Shown here piece by piece: positions 53,358 through 62,566 of a stretch of 64,000 nt of DNA. The stretch comes from Saprospiraceae bacterium (lineage in GTDB: Bacteria > Bacteroidota > Bacteroidia > Chitinophagales > Saprospiraceae). Under the pieces are notes generated by a model that saw nothing but the letters and a program-made list of their open reading frames with translations, made no database searches and was not told the origin of the DNA. Every line of letters begins with the position of its first letter. Positions within the stretch are counted from its first letter, which is position 1. The stretch lies in assembly GCA_016787525.1 (NCBI GenBank), contig JAEUUP010000143.1:1-64000 (forward strand), in the 5' to 3' direction. The position numbers and the translations under genes were made by a program.

Positions 53358-53870
53358 ATGGAAAGACGCAAAGTCATCAAAAACATCGCCTTATCGCTGG
53401 GGAGTTTGGTCACAATGCCAGCATGGGCTTCGGGTTGGAATGTTGAAAGCATCCACACCACTCCAGACATGCCCAATGAAGCTCTTTTAGCCGAATTGGT
53501 CGAAACAATCATTCCCAAAACCCAAACGTCAGGTGCTAAAGATTTGGGCGTGCATCAGTTTATTCAAAAAATCGTGACCGACTGTTTTGATAAAAAGGCG
53601 CAGGACAATTTCGCTCAGGTTTTGGGCCAAATTGACCCCCTCAGTATCAAAGCCTTTGGAAAGCCTTTTGCACAAGGCGATGCAGCACAACGCATCAGTG
53701 TTTTGCAAAATTTATCAAAATCTGAGGACAAAAACCAACAGGATTTCTATCGTACACTGAGGGGGTTGACCATCCAAGGTTATACGAGTTCTGAATACTA
53801 TATGACAAAATTTACGGATTATGAAATGGCTCCTGCTCGCTATTTGGGTTGTGTGCCTGTTAAAAAATAG
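53358..53870 (+). CDS. Gluconate 2-dehydrogenase subunit 3-like protein (Tat signal)
   Basis: 170 aa. N-terminus MERRKVIKNIALSLG has a twin-arginine pattern and hydrophobic stretch ending at PAWASG, so the folded partner complex can be exported. The remainder matches the gluconate-2-dehydrogenase subunit 3 family (ALLAELVETIIPKTQTSGAK, VHQFIQKIVTDCF, YYMTKFTDYEMAPARYLGC). It usually forms a complex with a GMC flavoprotein, here the one 51 bp downstream. Motif 53637 (DPLS) and the one-mismatch CACTGAGGGGG at 53756 (TLRG). Confidence 0.88.
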   Translation: MERRKVIKNIALSLGSLVTMPAWASGWNVESIHTTPDMPNEALLAELVETIIPKTQTSGAKDLGVHQFIQKIVTDCFDKKAQDNFAQVLGQIDPLSIKAFGKPFAQGDAAQRISVLQNLSKSEDKNQQDFYRTLRGLTIQGYTSSEYYMTKFTDYEMAPARYLGCVPVKK

Positions 53871-53921
53871 CCCCAAATCCCCAAAGGGGACTTTTTCTTT
53901 TTGGTAAAAACTTTTAAAAAC

Positions 53922-55643
53922 ATGGCAAATTTAAATATAGACAGCATCAAAAAACGCACCTACGATGCCATCGTCATCGGCTCGGGGCTAAGTGGCAGTT
54001 GGGCAGTGAAGGAGTTGTGCGACCGCAAAATGAAGACCTTGGTTTTGGAACGTGGTCGAGAAGTAAAGCACATCACCGACTACCCGACGACACTGAAAGA
54101 GCCTTGGGAATTTGAGCATCGCGGGCGCATCTCCGCAGAAATGCGTGCAGCCAACCCCATCATCAGCAAATGTTATGCTTTTTATGAAGGGACTACACAG
54201 TTTTTTGTCAAAGACAATGAGCATCCATACATCCAAGAAAAGCCATTTGACTGGATTCGCGGCTACCAAACAGGCGGTAAATCGCTGATGTGGGCAAGGC
54301 AAACACAACGTTGGAGTCAATTGGATTTTGATGGCCCAAAACGCGACGGTTTTGCCGTTGAGTGGCCCATTTCTTATGATGAACTCGCGCCTTGGTACAG
54401 TTATGTCGAAAAGTTTGCTGGTATTTCGGGCAATCGTGATGGTTTGCCGCAGTTGCCCGATGGGGAGTTTTTGCCGCCACATGAATTGAATTGTGTTGAG
54501 ACCTACTTCAAAGAGCAAATGGCAAAGAAGTACAACAATACACGTCCTATGATCATTGGTCGCTGTGCGCACATCACAAAACCACAACCTATTCACCTCC
54601 AACAAGGTCGTGCGCAGTGTGTTAATCGTGCACTTTGCGAGCGAGGATGCCCTTATGGTGGGTATTTTAGTGCCAATTCTTCGACTTTACCTTGGGCAGC
54701 CAAAACGGGTTATATGACTTTGCGTCCCAATTCGGTGGTGCAAAGCATTATTTATGATGAGAAAAAACAACGTGCCATAGGTGTGCGCATATTCGATGCA
54801 ACAACAAAAGAGACGATTGAGTTTTTTGCAAAAGTCATTTTTGTCAATGCGGCAGCTTTGAATACCAATTTGGTTTTGTTGAACTCAACCTCCAATCGTT
54901 TTCCCAATGGTTTGGGCAACGACAATGGTTTATTGGGTAAATACGTCGCTTTCCACAACTATCGCGCAACAGTGAATGGCGAATACGAGGGCTTTTTGGA
55001 CTCTACTACTGAGGGGAGGCGACCAAACAGTGGCTATATTCCACGTTTTCGTAATTTGTTTAAGCAAGAAACAGACTTTTTGCGGGGCTATGCCGCAGGT
55101 TTCTATGCCGATAGAAGGCATGTGAATACGCCTGATACCATTGGTGAAGATTTGAAAAACCACCTCGAAACGTCACGTAACAAATGGGATTTGTGGAGTG
55201 TCGGCTCGCACATGATGGGTGAAACGATACCCAAAGAGAGCAATTATGTGGCACTCGACAAAACGCAATTGGACGATTTTGGTATGCCCAAACTCCGTAT
55301 TTCGGTAGATTATGATGAGAATGATGAAAAAATGACGAAGGATTACATCGAGCAAATGACTGAAATGTTCACCCAAGCGGGCTTTAAAAACGTCAAAAGT
55401 TACGATTCAAAAAAAGCTCCGGGTTTGGATATTCACGAAATGGGCGGTGTGCGCATGGGCAAAGACCCGAAAACATCGTTGCTCAATGGTTATCACCAAC
55501 TCCATGCGTGCAAAAATGTATTCGTGACCGATGGTGCGTGTATGACTTCCACGTCAACCCAAAACCCATCCTTGACCTATATGGCTTTTGCAGCGAGGGC
55601 AGCCGATTTTGCGGTTAAAGAATTGAAAAAAAGGAATTTATGA
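53922..55643 (+). CDS. GMC-family oxidoreductase, paralogue
   Basis: 573 aa from ATG at 53922 (MANLNIDSIKKRTYDAIVIG). FAD motif VIGSGLSGSWAVKEL, Cys-rich CVNRALCERGCPYGG, GMC_C with HEMGGVRMGKDPK and TSTSTQNPSLTYMA. Closely related along its whole length to the protein at 46708, probably by duplication. Together with the Tat-signal subunit upstream it should form a sugar/glycoside dehydrogenase that passes electrons to a quinone or cytochrome. Motif 55007 (read TTEG) stands where the paralogue has RTDG, without any length change. Confidence 0.9.
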   Translation: MANLNIDSIKKRTYDAIVIGSGLSGSWAVKELCDRKMKTLVLERGREVKHITDYPTTLKEPWEFEHRGRISAEMRAANPIISKCYAFYEGTTQFFVKDNEHPYIQEKPFDWIRGYQTGGKSLMWARQTQRWSQLDFDGPKRDGFAVEWPISYDELAPWYSYVEKFAGISGNRDGLPQLPDGEFLPPHELNCVETYFKEQMAKKYNNTRPMIIGRCAHITKPQPIHLQQGRAQCVNRALCERGCPYGGYFSANSSTLPWAAKTGYMTLRPNSVVQSIIYDEKKQRAIGVRIFDATTKETIEFFAKVIFVNAAALNTNLVLLNSTSNRFPNGLGNDNGLLGKYVAFHNYRATVNGEYEGFLDSTTEGRRPNSGYIPRFRNLFKQETDFLRGYAAGFYADRRHVNTPDTIGEDLKNHLETSRNKWDLWSVGSHMMGETIPKESNYVALDKTQLDDFGMPKLRISVDYDENDEKMTKDYIEQMTEMFTQAGFKNVKSYDSKKAPGLDIHEMGGVRMGKDPKTSLLNGYHQLHACKNVFVTDGACMTSTSTQNPSLTYMAFAARAADFAVKELKKRNL

Positions 55644-55716
55644 TAGGATACCCCCCTCAGTAAAATAATAGAAGTAGGAAAGTTCATTCATTTCGCTCTG
55701 GCTCTTCATAAAGTAC

Positions 55717-55749
55717 ACGTTAGGGAAATTTTAAAAATTTCCCTAACGT
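55717..55749. terminator. Palindromic terminator between convergent genes
   Basis: ACGTTAGGGAAATTTT and its inverse with hardly any loop, between the GMC gene and the minus-strand barrel gene, flanked by inverted motif copies at 55653 and 55793. Confidence 0.55.
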
Positions 55750-55838
55750 CATCCGCCAATTTTGCACATTTTAGAACAAAAAACTGCCACAATACTGAGG
55801 GGGTATTTCTAAAAAATCCCGAAGCGGAAATGGCTGCA

Positions 55839-56786
55839 TCAATTGGAACAACCACCGCCTGAGCTTCCACCACCTCCATCAGAAGACGATTCGTATTTAT
55901 TCGGGTGAAGTTGTCGGTCAATTGCAACCGCTTGTTGACGAATTGTTTGATAGTGCCGATATGCCATCAACCAACTATCAAAAGAACTTCTTGAACGTGC
56001 TGAAAGTGGAAAATTGAGCTGAATATTGGTGTAAATCTTGCGCGAAATGCCCAATTCAAGGCTCATAAGTGTTTTGGATGACACCAAACGGCGATAACCC
56101 ACAAAAAGCTGAGGCGCAAAATCTGCCTGCTTTGCGGTTACAACATCTGCTTTGAGTTTGTAAAACGTCGTATTAACACTGTTTAAGTCAGACTTTTTTA
56201 ATTCAGTATCAAATCCCGATGCCTGCGATAGAGATTGGAAAAAACCTACGCCTCCATAAAAATCTCTAAAATGCCCCAGAATAGAGCCTTGCAAACCTAA
56301 TTGCGACAACCGATAAGCCTGCTTCATCTGTGTAAAACTACCATTTTCAGCCACAATTCTTCGCCCCTGCCCATGAGAAAGATGTGCATAAGACCCAGCA
56401 AGACGAATAGAGTACGCCTTTAAAAAACGGCGTTCCCAACCCAATGACCACGCCAAAGGGACTTTAGGTTGCGATACATTTTTAACATCTACAACATTAC
56501 CTTCACAATCACAAATATTGACCGTATGCCAACCCGTGATTTGTCCGTGGGGACTGATACCAAAAGCCAAAGTGATGTAATTGCTGTTAAAATCTCGTTG
56601 GGGCAGATTGTCATAAAGTTGATTGGCCGTTTCAAAGAGTGATTGCATTTTTTCGGTTAATTCTGTTTTAGTGGATTGAGATTGGGCGACTATTGGCAAT
56701 AAAAAAGCAACTATCAGTTGAAGCCAAGTGCGAGGTGGTTGCCAAAAAAGAGCTTTGAGCTGCGTAAAAGTTAGTTCCATTAGCAT
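55839..56786 (-). CDS. Exported beta-barrel-like protein with Gly-rich Cys tail
   Basis: 315 aa from the Met codon at 56786 (MLMELTF...), where a hydrophobic LQLIVAFLLPIVAQSQ signal follows; the frame extends to 56834. The mature part has alternating strands (LAFGISPHGQITGW, IRLAGSYAHLSHGQGR, LQGSILGHFRDFYGGVGFF, PQLFVGYRRLVSS), fitting an outer-membrane barrel, and a CDC pair (NICDCEGN). It ends in GGGGSSGGGCSN. Family not recognised. Divergent from the gene at 57015. Confidence 0.62.
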   Translation of the reverse strand: MLMELTFTQLKALFWQPPRTWLQLIVAFLLPIVAQSQSTKTELTEKMQSLFETANQLYDNLPQRDFNSNYITLAFGISPHGQITGWHTVNICDCEGNVVDVKNVSQPKVPLAWSLGWERRFLKAYSIRLAGSYAHLSHGQGRRIVAENGSFTQMKQAYRLSQLGLQGSILGHFRDFYGGVGFFQSLSQASGFDTELKKSDLNSVNTTFYKLKADVVTAKQADFAPQLFVGYRRLVSSKTLMSLELGISRKIYTNIQLNFPLSARSRSSFDSWLMAYRHYQTIRQQAVAIDRQLHPNKYESSSDGGGGSSGGGCSN

Positions 56787-57014
56787 TGATTTTAGAATGA
56801 AAGATTTGGTGACAAAACAGACTGATTGGGTCAAAAGGATTAAATCGTCCCGTCAATCAGAACGAAGACAATATTCAAAAACTCGCTGCTATTTCACTTA
56901 ACCATAATTCGTCTTTCTTATTTCTAAAAATTTCAAAAAACGACTTATCTTGTTTCCAGTAATGAAAATATCATTTCTGGAAACGAATTTTTACGCCTAA
57001 ACCATTGATTTTCA

Positions 57015-58310
57015 ATGCCCCGTGCTAATCTAAAAGGACAAGCCGAAGTTGTGTTTTTGCGCCAAGCTGTTAGAGAGGTTTTTGAAAGCCAAGCCAATCG
57101 TGTGCTTATTGCCAACACGAATAAGAATAATTATATAAGTTTAGCTGAAGAAATATCGAGAATCGCGCAAGACAGAGCGCAAGGAACGCCCCTTCAAGAT
57201 TGGAATCTGACGGTCAGTGAAGGGCAAGTGCGTAGCTTATTTATCGAATCGAACAAAGATTTTTTAGATTATTTTGTACAAGCTTGTTATCTCTACACAC
57301 AAGGCATTTCGAGAGAGGCGTTTTTGGCACAAGCTGATAAGCAGGATACTATCAAATCGTGGGAGCAAGACAGTCCGATAGCCCCCCTCAGTAACGACAC
57401 TGAATTGCAGCAAAAAAGCCATGAATTATTAGAAAGTCAAGTCAAAAAACTAAAAAAACGACTAAAACAAGGGTTATTCTTTATGCTTTTAGGTCTGATA
57501 GGTGTATGGGTTTTATTCTTTAGCTTCCAATCCAAACAAGAAAAAACCATAGAGCAACTGCGTATTTGGTCGGGTAGCAAAGCCCATATTGAAAAAGATG
57601 AACTGCTGGCTCAATTGGATTTCTTGAAACCTCATTCGGGGTTTTCCAACACTGTGGACACCATTATTCGGTCATTGCAGACCCCCTCAGTATTTTTCAA
57701 TCCAGAAGCTACTTTGCCGATTGTACCTTACAAAAACATCGTGCGTGTCGGGGGCTATCAAAAATACCACAATACTTTTTATCCTGACCAGATAAGTATT
57801 ATTCCGTTTCACGGTTTTTCGGGCAATCAGTTGGACTCCGCAAAAGTCAAAATCCAAGGCATGGCGAGCTATTTGCACCAATTGTACAATCAAAGTACGC
57901 ATAGAAACGGTGAAACCCATATCAGTAAAGACTTTTTGGCAAAAATTATGGGTTTAGAACAAACAGATTTCGATGTTGATTTGATATATTTGGGCTACAA
58001 ACAAGATGTGGACAAAGCCGACTCAGACGATTTTATGTTGCGTTATCCACCCTATAAAATGGACGAATCTGATTTACAAAACTATGTCATGGTGGCGCGA
58101 CAATGGTGGCACGAAGCCGTCAATAAAACAGGAATCCACTGGCAACAATCGTTCAACAATCAAAATTTATATTGTGGCATATCCAAATCGTACCCAACAG
58201 TCCGTGTTCATGCGCCCAATCAACGCACGTTTTGGGTAGATATTCCCATACCGAATGCGTCTGAAAAGACGAAAATGGTACTGGCTATTGATTTGATATT
58301 GAAAGATTAG
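57015..58310 (+). CDS. Single-pass membrane protein, unknown function
   Basis: 431 aa. Cytoplasmic N-terminus (1-150): helical, with an RQAVREVFES helix and a possible helix-turn-helix-like block ISLAEEISRIAQDRA; a basic juxtamembrane KKLKKRLKQG; membrane segment about 153-171; extracytoplasmic domain (about 180-431) ending in KMVLAIDLILKD. The N-terminal part looks like an adaptor or effector-associated domain but I cannot name it. Architecture parallels the EAD11-like protein at 30857. Motifs: 57384 (APLS) and 57683 (TPSV). The next gene starts 25 bp downstream. Confidence 0.6.
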   Translation: MPRANLKGQAEVVFLRQAVREVFESQANRVLIANTNKNNYISLAEEISRIAQDRAQGTPLQDWNLTVSEGQVRSLFIESNKDFLDYFVQACYLYTQGISREAFLAQADKQDTIKSWEQDSPIAPLSNDTELQQKSHELLESQVKKLKKRLKQGLFFMLLGLIGVWVLFFSFQSKQEKTIEQLRIWSGSKAHIEKDELLAQLDFLKPHSGFSNTVDTIIRSLQTPSVFFNPEATLPIVPYKNIVRVGGYQKYHNTFYPDQISIIPFHGFSGNQLDSAKVKIQGMASYLHQLYNQSTHRNGETHISKDFLAKIMGLEQTDFDVDLIYLGYKQDVDKADSDDFMLRYPPYKMDESDLQNYVMVARQWWHEAVNKTGIHWQQSFNNQNLYCGISKSYPTVRVHAPNQRTFWVDIPIPNASEKTKMVLAIDLILKD

Positions 58311-58334
58311 AAAATTAAAAAACAAAATAACAAG

Positions 58335-58898
58335 ATGTCAAAAAACGAAAAAATACTCATCATCACAGGCGATGCAGGCGAAAGCTACGAATGCCTTTAT
58401 GCCAAACACCGCTTTGAAGAAGCTGGTTATCAACCAGTTATAGCCGCGCCGACTAAAAAGCGCATGAATTTGGTCATCCATGACTTTGAGCCAGGCTGGG
58501 ATACCTATATCGAAAAACCGGGTTATATAGTACCTTCCGATATTGCTTTTTCGGAAGTCAATACGACAGATTATACAGCTGTTTTGCTTTTAGGTGGTCG
58601 TGCGCCCGAGTTTTTGCGTCACAACGAGCGTGTCATTCAAATCGTCAAAGAGTTTGATGCGGCAGAAAAGTTTATTTTCTCCATTTGTCATGGTGTTCAA
58701 ATATTGGTTGCAGCAGGCTTAGTCAATGGCAAAAAGTTGACTTGTTACGAGAATGTACGATTTGAGGTGGAGGTTTGTGGTGGTCATTTCGACGGCAAGA
58801 ATGAAGCTGTCAAAGATGGTCGGTATGTCACTGGTCAAACTTGGCAATCGCATCCTGATTTTTATAGAATGGTTTTTGAATGTTTGAATGCTTCCTAA
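58335..58898 (+). CDS. DJ-1/PfpI-family protein
   Basis: 187 aa. DJ-1/PfpI fold with start KILIITGDAGESYECLYAKH, nucleophile elbow SICHGVQ (Cys118), acidic partner in the AGES loop (Glu17), and a C-terminal GRYVTGQTWQSHPDFYR. Relatives include glyoxalase III/deglycase, protease-like and amidase-like enzymes; the actual activity cannot be read. It is preceded by the membrane protein gene with a 25-bp gap, possibly one transcript. Confidence 0.9.
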   Translation: MSKNEKILIITGDAGESYECLYAKHRFEEAGYQPVIAAPTKKRMNLVIHDFEPGWDTYIEKPGYIVPSDIAFSEVNTTDYTAVLLLGGRAPEFLRHNERVIQIVKEFDAAEKFIFSICHGVQILVAAGLVNGKKLTCYENVRFEVEVCGGHFDGKNEAVKDGRYVTGQTWQSHPDFYRMVFECLNAS

Positions 58899-59036
58899 AC
58901 ATTTGATGAGCCGTTGATACCCCTCAGTATCGCACTCTTAAAATCGTTTTTTGTCTAAAACATTCCATTTTGATAATAAATTGCTTTAAAATTGTCTATA
59001 TTTTTAAATTTTTTAAAGCAAAACCAAAATTCGACA

Positions 59037-60278
59037 ATGAAAAAACTGCACACATTACTCGCTATTCTACTTTCACTCCCTCTGTTTTCTCAATCCAATG
59101 ACGATGGTTGGTTAGAACTCATCAACGGCAAAGATTTTACGGGTTGGAAAGCCAGTGAAAACACCGCAACTTGGTCTGTTACTGAGGGGGGGCTTTTTCA
59201 AGCCGTTGGCAAACGTTCACACCTATTTTATGAAGGAGAACACCTCAAAGGGGGTTTCAAAAATTTTGAAATTGAGGTACAAGTCAAGACTTTTTTCTTA
59301 GCCAATTCGGGTATTTATTTTCATACCGAATACCAAGAATCTGGCTGGCCCAGCAAAGGCATCGAAATCCAAGTCAATAATACCCATATCGGCGAAGGCA
59401 CCTATATCGAGTTGAAAAAAATGGGTAGTCTCTATGGCATTCGTAATATTTACAAACCTTTTGCACTCGATGACACATGGATGACGGTGAAAGCAAAAGT
59501 CGAAAGCAATCGGGTTCAAATATGGCTAAATGGTTTAAAAACAGTGGATTATGTACAACCTGACAATCCGCCAAGTGGTCGTAAACTTTCGAGCGGGACT
59601 TTTGCGCTACAAGGTCACGACTCATTGAGCATGATGCAGTACCGCAGTTTCAAAGTCCGTCGTTTGCCCGACGATGCGCGCGCTAATCTGACAGCACCAG
59701 CTCGGGCAGCTTGGCAAGACAGTTTGCATCTGTATCAAAGTCAGCAATTTCCTTTCATTGACTTGAATCCGAGGGCTAATTTGTCCGCAAAAGAGTTGGC
59801 AAATTACACTTATTCGACAGGCATCAATGCGGCATTGGTCAAGTCATCGGCGAGCGATTTTAGCGAAGCGAAAAATTTACCTCTTTTCACAGGTTTGAAA
59901 GTCAATACGAACAATCAGAGGTTTCAAAAAAAGAAATCAGCCGATTATATCATTGGCGAAAGCACCGATTTAGCTTCTGCTATTGATTTGTTGAGTGGCA
60001 ATATCATCCAAGTTTGGTCTGATAGGAATGGTTTATTGGCTACAAGACATGCTGAAAGGCTGTTAGATATAGCTGCTGCGAACATTGTCGCCATCGAAAT
60101 TGACAATGAAAAACGAACGCCTTCTTTGGAAATCATAAAAAAAGCCAAAGACAAAGGTTGTCGTTTCACATTTGCCAATTTGCTCCCGCCATCCAAAATA
60201 AGCCAATCGCTTTATGTGATAGAAGCTATTAACGCTGCAAAACTGAACTATAAGGATATTTACATTCCAAAATGGTAG
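59037..60278 (+). CDS. DUF1080 (3-keto-disaccharide-hydrolase-like) protein with extra C-terminal domain
   Basis: 413 aa from ATG at 59037, where the signal peptide starts (MKKLHTLLAILLSLPLFSQ). DUF1080 domain at about 25-215: LINGKDFTGWKASE, TWSVTEGGLF, GIYFHTEYQE, GIEIQVNN, WMTVKAKVESNRVQIWLNG, LQGHDS. Members of this family have been assigned 3-keto-disaccharide hydrolase activity, which fits the dehydrogenases in this cluster. The last about 190 aa (NPRANLSAKELANYTYSTG to the end) look like a PHP- or TIM-like barrel fragment (strands IIQVWSDRNG, IVAIEIDNEKRTPSL, CRFTFAN) that I cannot assign. Motif 59180 (VTEGG). Confidence 0.82.
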   Translation: MKKLHTLLAILLSLPLFSQSNDDGWLELINGKDFTGWKASENTATWSVTEGGLFQAVGKRSHLFYEGEHLKGGFKNFEIEVQVKTFFLANSGIYFHTEYQESGWPSKGIEIQVNNTHIGEGTYIELKKMGSLYGIRNIYKPFALDDTWMTVKAKVESNRVQIWLNGLKTVDYVQPDNPPSGRKLSSGTFALQGHDSLSMMQYRSFKVRRLPDDARANLTAPARAAWQDSLHLYQSQQFPFIDLNPRANLSAKELANYTYSTGINAALVKSSASDFSEAKNLPLFTGLKVNTNNQRFQKKKSADYIIGESTDLASAIDLLSGNIIQVWSDRNGLLATRHAERLLDIAAANIVAIEIDNEKRTPSLEIIKKAKDKGCRFTFANLLPPSKISQSLYVIEAINAAKLNYKDIYIPKW

Positions 60279-60282
60279 GGCT

Positions 60283-60546
60283 CTATAAGATTTTTGCCTT
60301 CGCCTCAACAGAGCTAATGGTGCGGCTGTACTCGAAGTCTGCCAAATCAGACCAAAGGGCAATCCATTCTTGCAGCTTTACTTCAGACTCGGCTTCCATG
60401 ACTTGGTAGCACGTTTCTAAGTTTTCAGTAATCCAACTGTTGATGTAGTAAACGCCTTCGGGCAACATTCGACCTTTTTCGTCGAACCGTTGATACAATT
60501 CACGCACTTTGTCGCTTTTGAATTTTTCGATAACCATAAATGTCAT
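60283..60546 (-). CDS. DUF3303-family small protein
   Basis: 87 aa. Matches DUF3303: MVIEKFKSDKVRELYQRFDE, GRMLPEGVYYINSW, CYQVMEAE, then EWIALWSDLADFEYSRTISS. A small alpha/beta protein of unknown function, common in many bacteria. It converges on the DUF1080 gene with 4 bp between the stops and is divergent from the cupin gene (37 bp between ATGs). Confidence 0.88.
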   Translation of the reverse strand: MTFMVIEKFKSDKVRELYQRFDEKGRMLPEGVYYINSWITENLETCYQVMEAESEVKLQEWIALWSDLADFEYSRTISSVEAKAKIL

Positions 60547-60582
60547 AATCGTCTATTTTAATTTAAATTCGACATAAAATTA

Positions 60583-61359
60583 ATGAAAAACGCCGTTTTT
60601 ATCTGCCTATTGCTCGTTTTTACCAACTTGAAAGCGCAAAATTTAGTGGAAGTGGTTTCGCAGGTCATTCGTTGGGACAGTTTAGAAGCTAAAACTGAAA
60701 ATGGGCGCACACGCCGTTTGCTTTTGGAAGGGAACACCACGTTTCTGAAATATTTCAGAGTACATGCTACGACTATCGAAGCAGGTAAAGCACCGAATCC
60801 ACCACACCCGAATAAGGATGCCGACGAACTATTCATTGTAAAAGAAGGCAAAATCAAGGTGACAATTGGCGAAAAATCAAAAGTGATTGAAAAAGGCGGT
60901 GTTGCCGTTGTGCTTTCCGAAGAGGTGCATGGCATCGAAAATGTGGGTGACACACCTGCTACTTACTACGTTTTTCGGTATCAATCCAAAAATTCGACAG
61001 ATTTACTGAGGGGGGCTAATGCAGGCGGCTCACTGTTGCTCAATCAGTCCGACTGCCCTTTCAAAACACATGATAAGGGCAGTCGGCGCGATTATTATAA
61101 CCGTGCTGTGACACAATGTTCCGTTTTTGAAATGCACACAACGGCTTTGAATGCGGGCTTGGAAAGTCATCAACCGCACACACATCCTGCGGAAGAAGCC
61201 CTCTTAATCACAAAAGGGACGGTGACGATGGTGATTGATTGCAAAATTTATCAGGCAGAAGCAGGGGATTTAGTGATTTTAGCATCCAATGTACCTCATG
61301 CTTTGATAAATACTACGGGCGCACAATGCGAATATTTTGCTTTTACATGGCGCAACTGA
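60583..61359 (+). CDS. Exported bicupin protein
   Basis: 258 aa. Signal peptide (MKNAVFICLLLVFTNLKAQ). Two cupin domains: the first near residues 55-130 (NPPHPNKDADELFIVKEGKI) and the second near 175-255 (ESHQPHTHPAEEALLITKGT, AGDLVILASNVPHALINT) with H-x-H-x5-E metal ligands in the second and H-x5-E in the first. Likely a metal-dependent sugar- or small-acid-modifying enzyme or binding protein in the periplasm, within the sugar cluster. Motif 61004 (LLRG) lies between the domains, and 61361 just after the stop. Confidence 0.85.
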   Translation: MKNAVFICLLLVFTNLKAQNLVEVVSQVIRWDSLEAKTENGRTRRLLLEGNTTFLKYFRVHATTIEAGKAPNPPHPNKDADELFIVKEGKIKVTIGEKSKVIEKGGVAVVLSEEVHGIENVGDTPATYYVFRYQSKNSTDLLRGANAGGSLLLNQSDCPFKTHDKGSRRDYYNRAVTQCSVFEMHTTALNAGLESHQPHTHPAEEALLITKGTVTMVIDCKIYQAEAGDLVILASNVPHALINTTGAQCEYFAFTWRN

Positions 61360-61380
61360 CCCCCTCAGTAAATAAGCTCT

Positions 61381-61905
61381 TTACGCTGCTATTTTTTTCT
61401 TTTTCAAAATCAAAGCACTGAGCAACGAAACCACTAAACCAACAGGCACTATCTCAGCATAACTCATTAAAATGGTGAATAACGGGTTTTTATACATTTC
61501 AATAAACCCTTGCATGTCTTTGGTTTGCGTTGCCAATTGTTCGGGTGTTGCACCATTTTCTTTGGCTGTTCGGAGGGAATAGTCGGCATATCTGTCCATA
61601 AAATCGGGTATAAAAAATTTGTAATAGACGAGCCACGTCACCACATAGAGCGTCGAGGCTATCAACACAATACTCAGTCCCATTTTGAAGGCTTCGCCAA
61701 AACTGATTGTACCCTCTCTGAAATTGTTGCGATGGTTTCGAATCGCCACAAAAACCAAAGAAAAAACAACAAGCATCACAGAATAACCCAAGACCTCGTT
61801 GCCACCGAAATCGCTACTTTGATAGCACATACCGACGCTGATAACCGTAAAAGCAGACAAAACAAAACCCATAATCAAGCCATAAACCCAGACACTTTTT
61901 TTCAT
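61381..61905 (-). CDS. DUF4199-family membrane protein
   Basis: 174 aa, four hydrophobic helices (about 6-28, 34-52, 70-92, 140-165). The EGTISFGEAFKMGLSIVLIA segment and FFIPDFMDRYADYSLRTAKE loop are characteristic of DUF4199 proteins of Bacteroidota. Function unknown; ends KKKKIAA. Confidence 0.85.
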   Translation of the reverse strand: MKKSVWVYGLIMGFVLSAFTVISVGMCYQSSDFGGNEVLGYSVMLVVFSLVFVAIRNHRNNFREGTISFGEAFKMGLSIVLIASTLYVVTWLVYYKFFIPDFMDRYADYSLRTAKENGATPEQLATQTKDMQGFIEMYKNPLFTILMSYAEIVPVGLVVSLLSALILKKKKIAA

Positions 61906-62027
61906 TGATGTTTGATTTTAAATGTTAAATAATGTCCCAAAAGTAGGGTGACATGTACTCTTTGTCGTCATACTTTTGGGTGATTTTGGGGTAAATGGTG
62001 TGTTTCATCCTAAAGTATGAATGTGTA

Positions 62028-62501
62028 CTAAGCAATGATTTTCAATCGTTTAGCTTTTTCAACGGCTTGAGTACGGCGATTGACTTCCAATTTTTCGAAA
62101 ATTTTGGATGAATGTGTTTTAATGGTATTGAGTGAAACAAATAGTTGCTGTGCAATCTCTTGATTGCTCATGCCTTGCGCCATCAGATTGAGAACTTCTA
62201 ACTCGCGTTGGCTCAATCCCAATTTTTTGATTTCATCGGTATTGATGGCGAAAGAAGTAGATGCTTCAGTAAAAATTTCTTTCTCGACAACGATGGTTTT
62301 TACACGCGGATTCGTCAATTTTACAGCCAGCCACACGCCCAAAGCTGTGAATGTAAGGGCGATAACAAAACTGTAAATCTCTAAAGCATGGTTGAAGATG
62401 ATGAATTTCAACTGAACCCATTTTAGAAAAAAAAGAAACAGTGCCAACGAAGCACCATACAGAAATACGGATTTATTTTTTGTCCAAAACGATGCGAACA
62501 T
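62028..62501 (-). CDS. Membrane-anchored LuxR-type HTH regulator
   Basis: 157 aa. Two N-terminal membrane helices (about 12-30 and 38-62) followed by a linker and a C-terminal LuxR/GerE helix-turn-helix (about 93-150: LSQRELEVLNLMAQGMSNQE, IAQQLFVSLNTIKTHSSKIF). There is no receiver domain, so regulation may come through the membrane part. Short membrane-linked LuxR proteins of this kind are known in Bacteroidota, often of unknown target. Divergent from the Gfo/Idh gene (65 bp between starts), which it could control. Confidence 0.87.
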   Translation of the reverse strand: MFASFWTKNKSVFLYGASLALFLFFLKWVQLKFIIFNHALEIYSFVIALTFTALGVWLAVKLTNPRVKTIVVEKEIFTEASTSFAINTDEIKKLGLSQRELEVLNLMAQGMSNQEIAQQLFVSLNTIKTHSSKIFEKLEVNRRTQAVEKAKRLKIIA

Positions 62502-62566
62502 TCTATTCTGTTTGTGATTTCAAAGTGATAAAATTAAGCCGTTTTTTTAAATTTTAAACGTAACCA

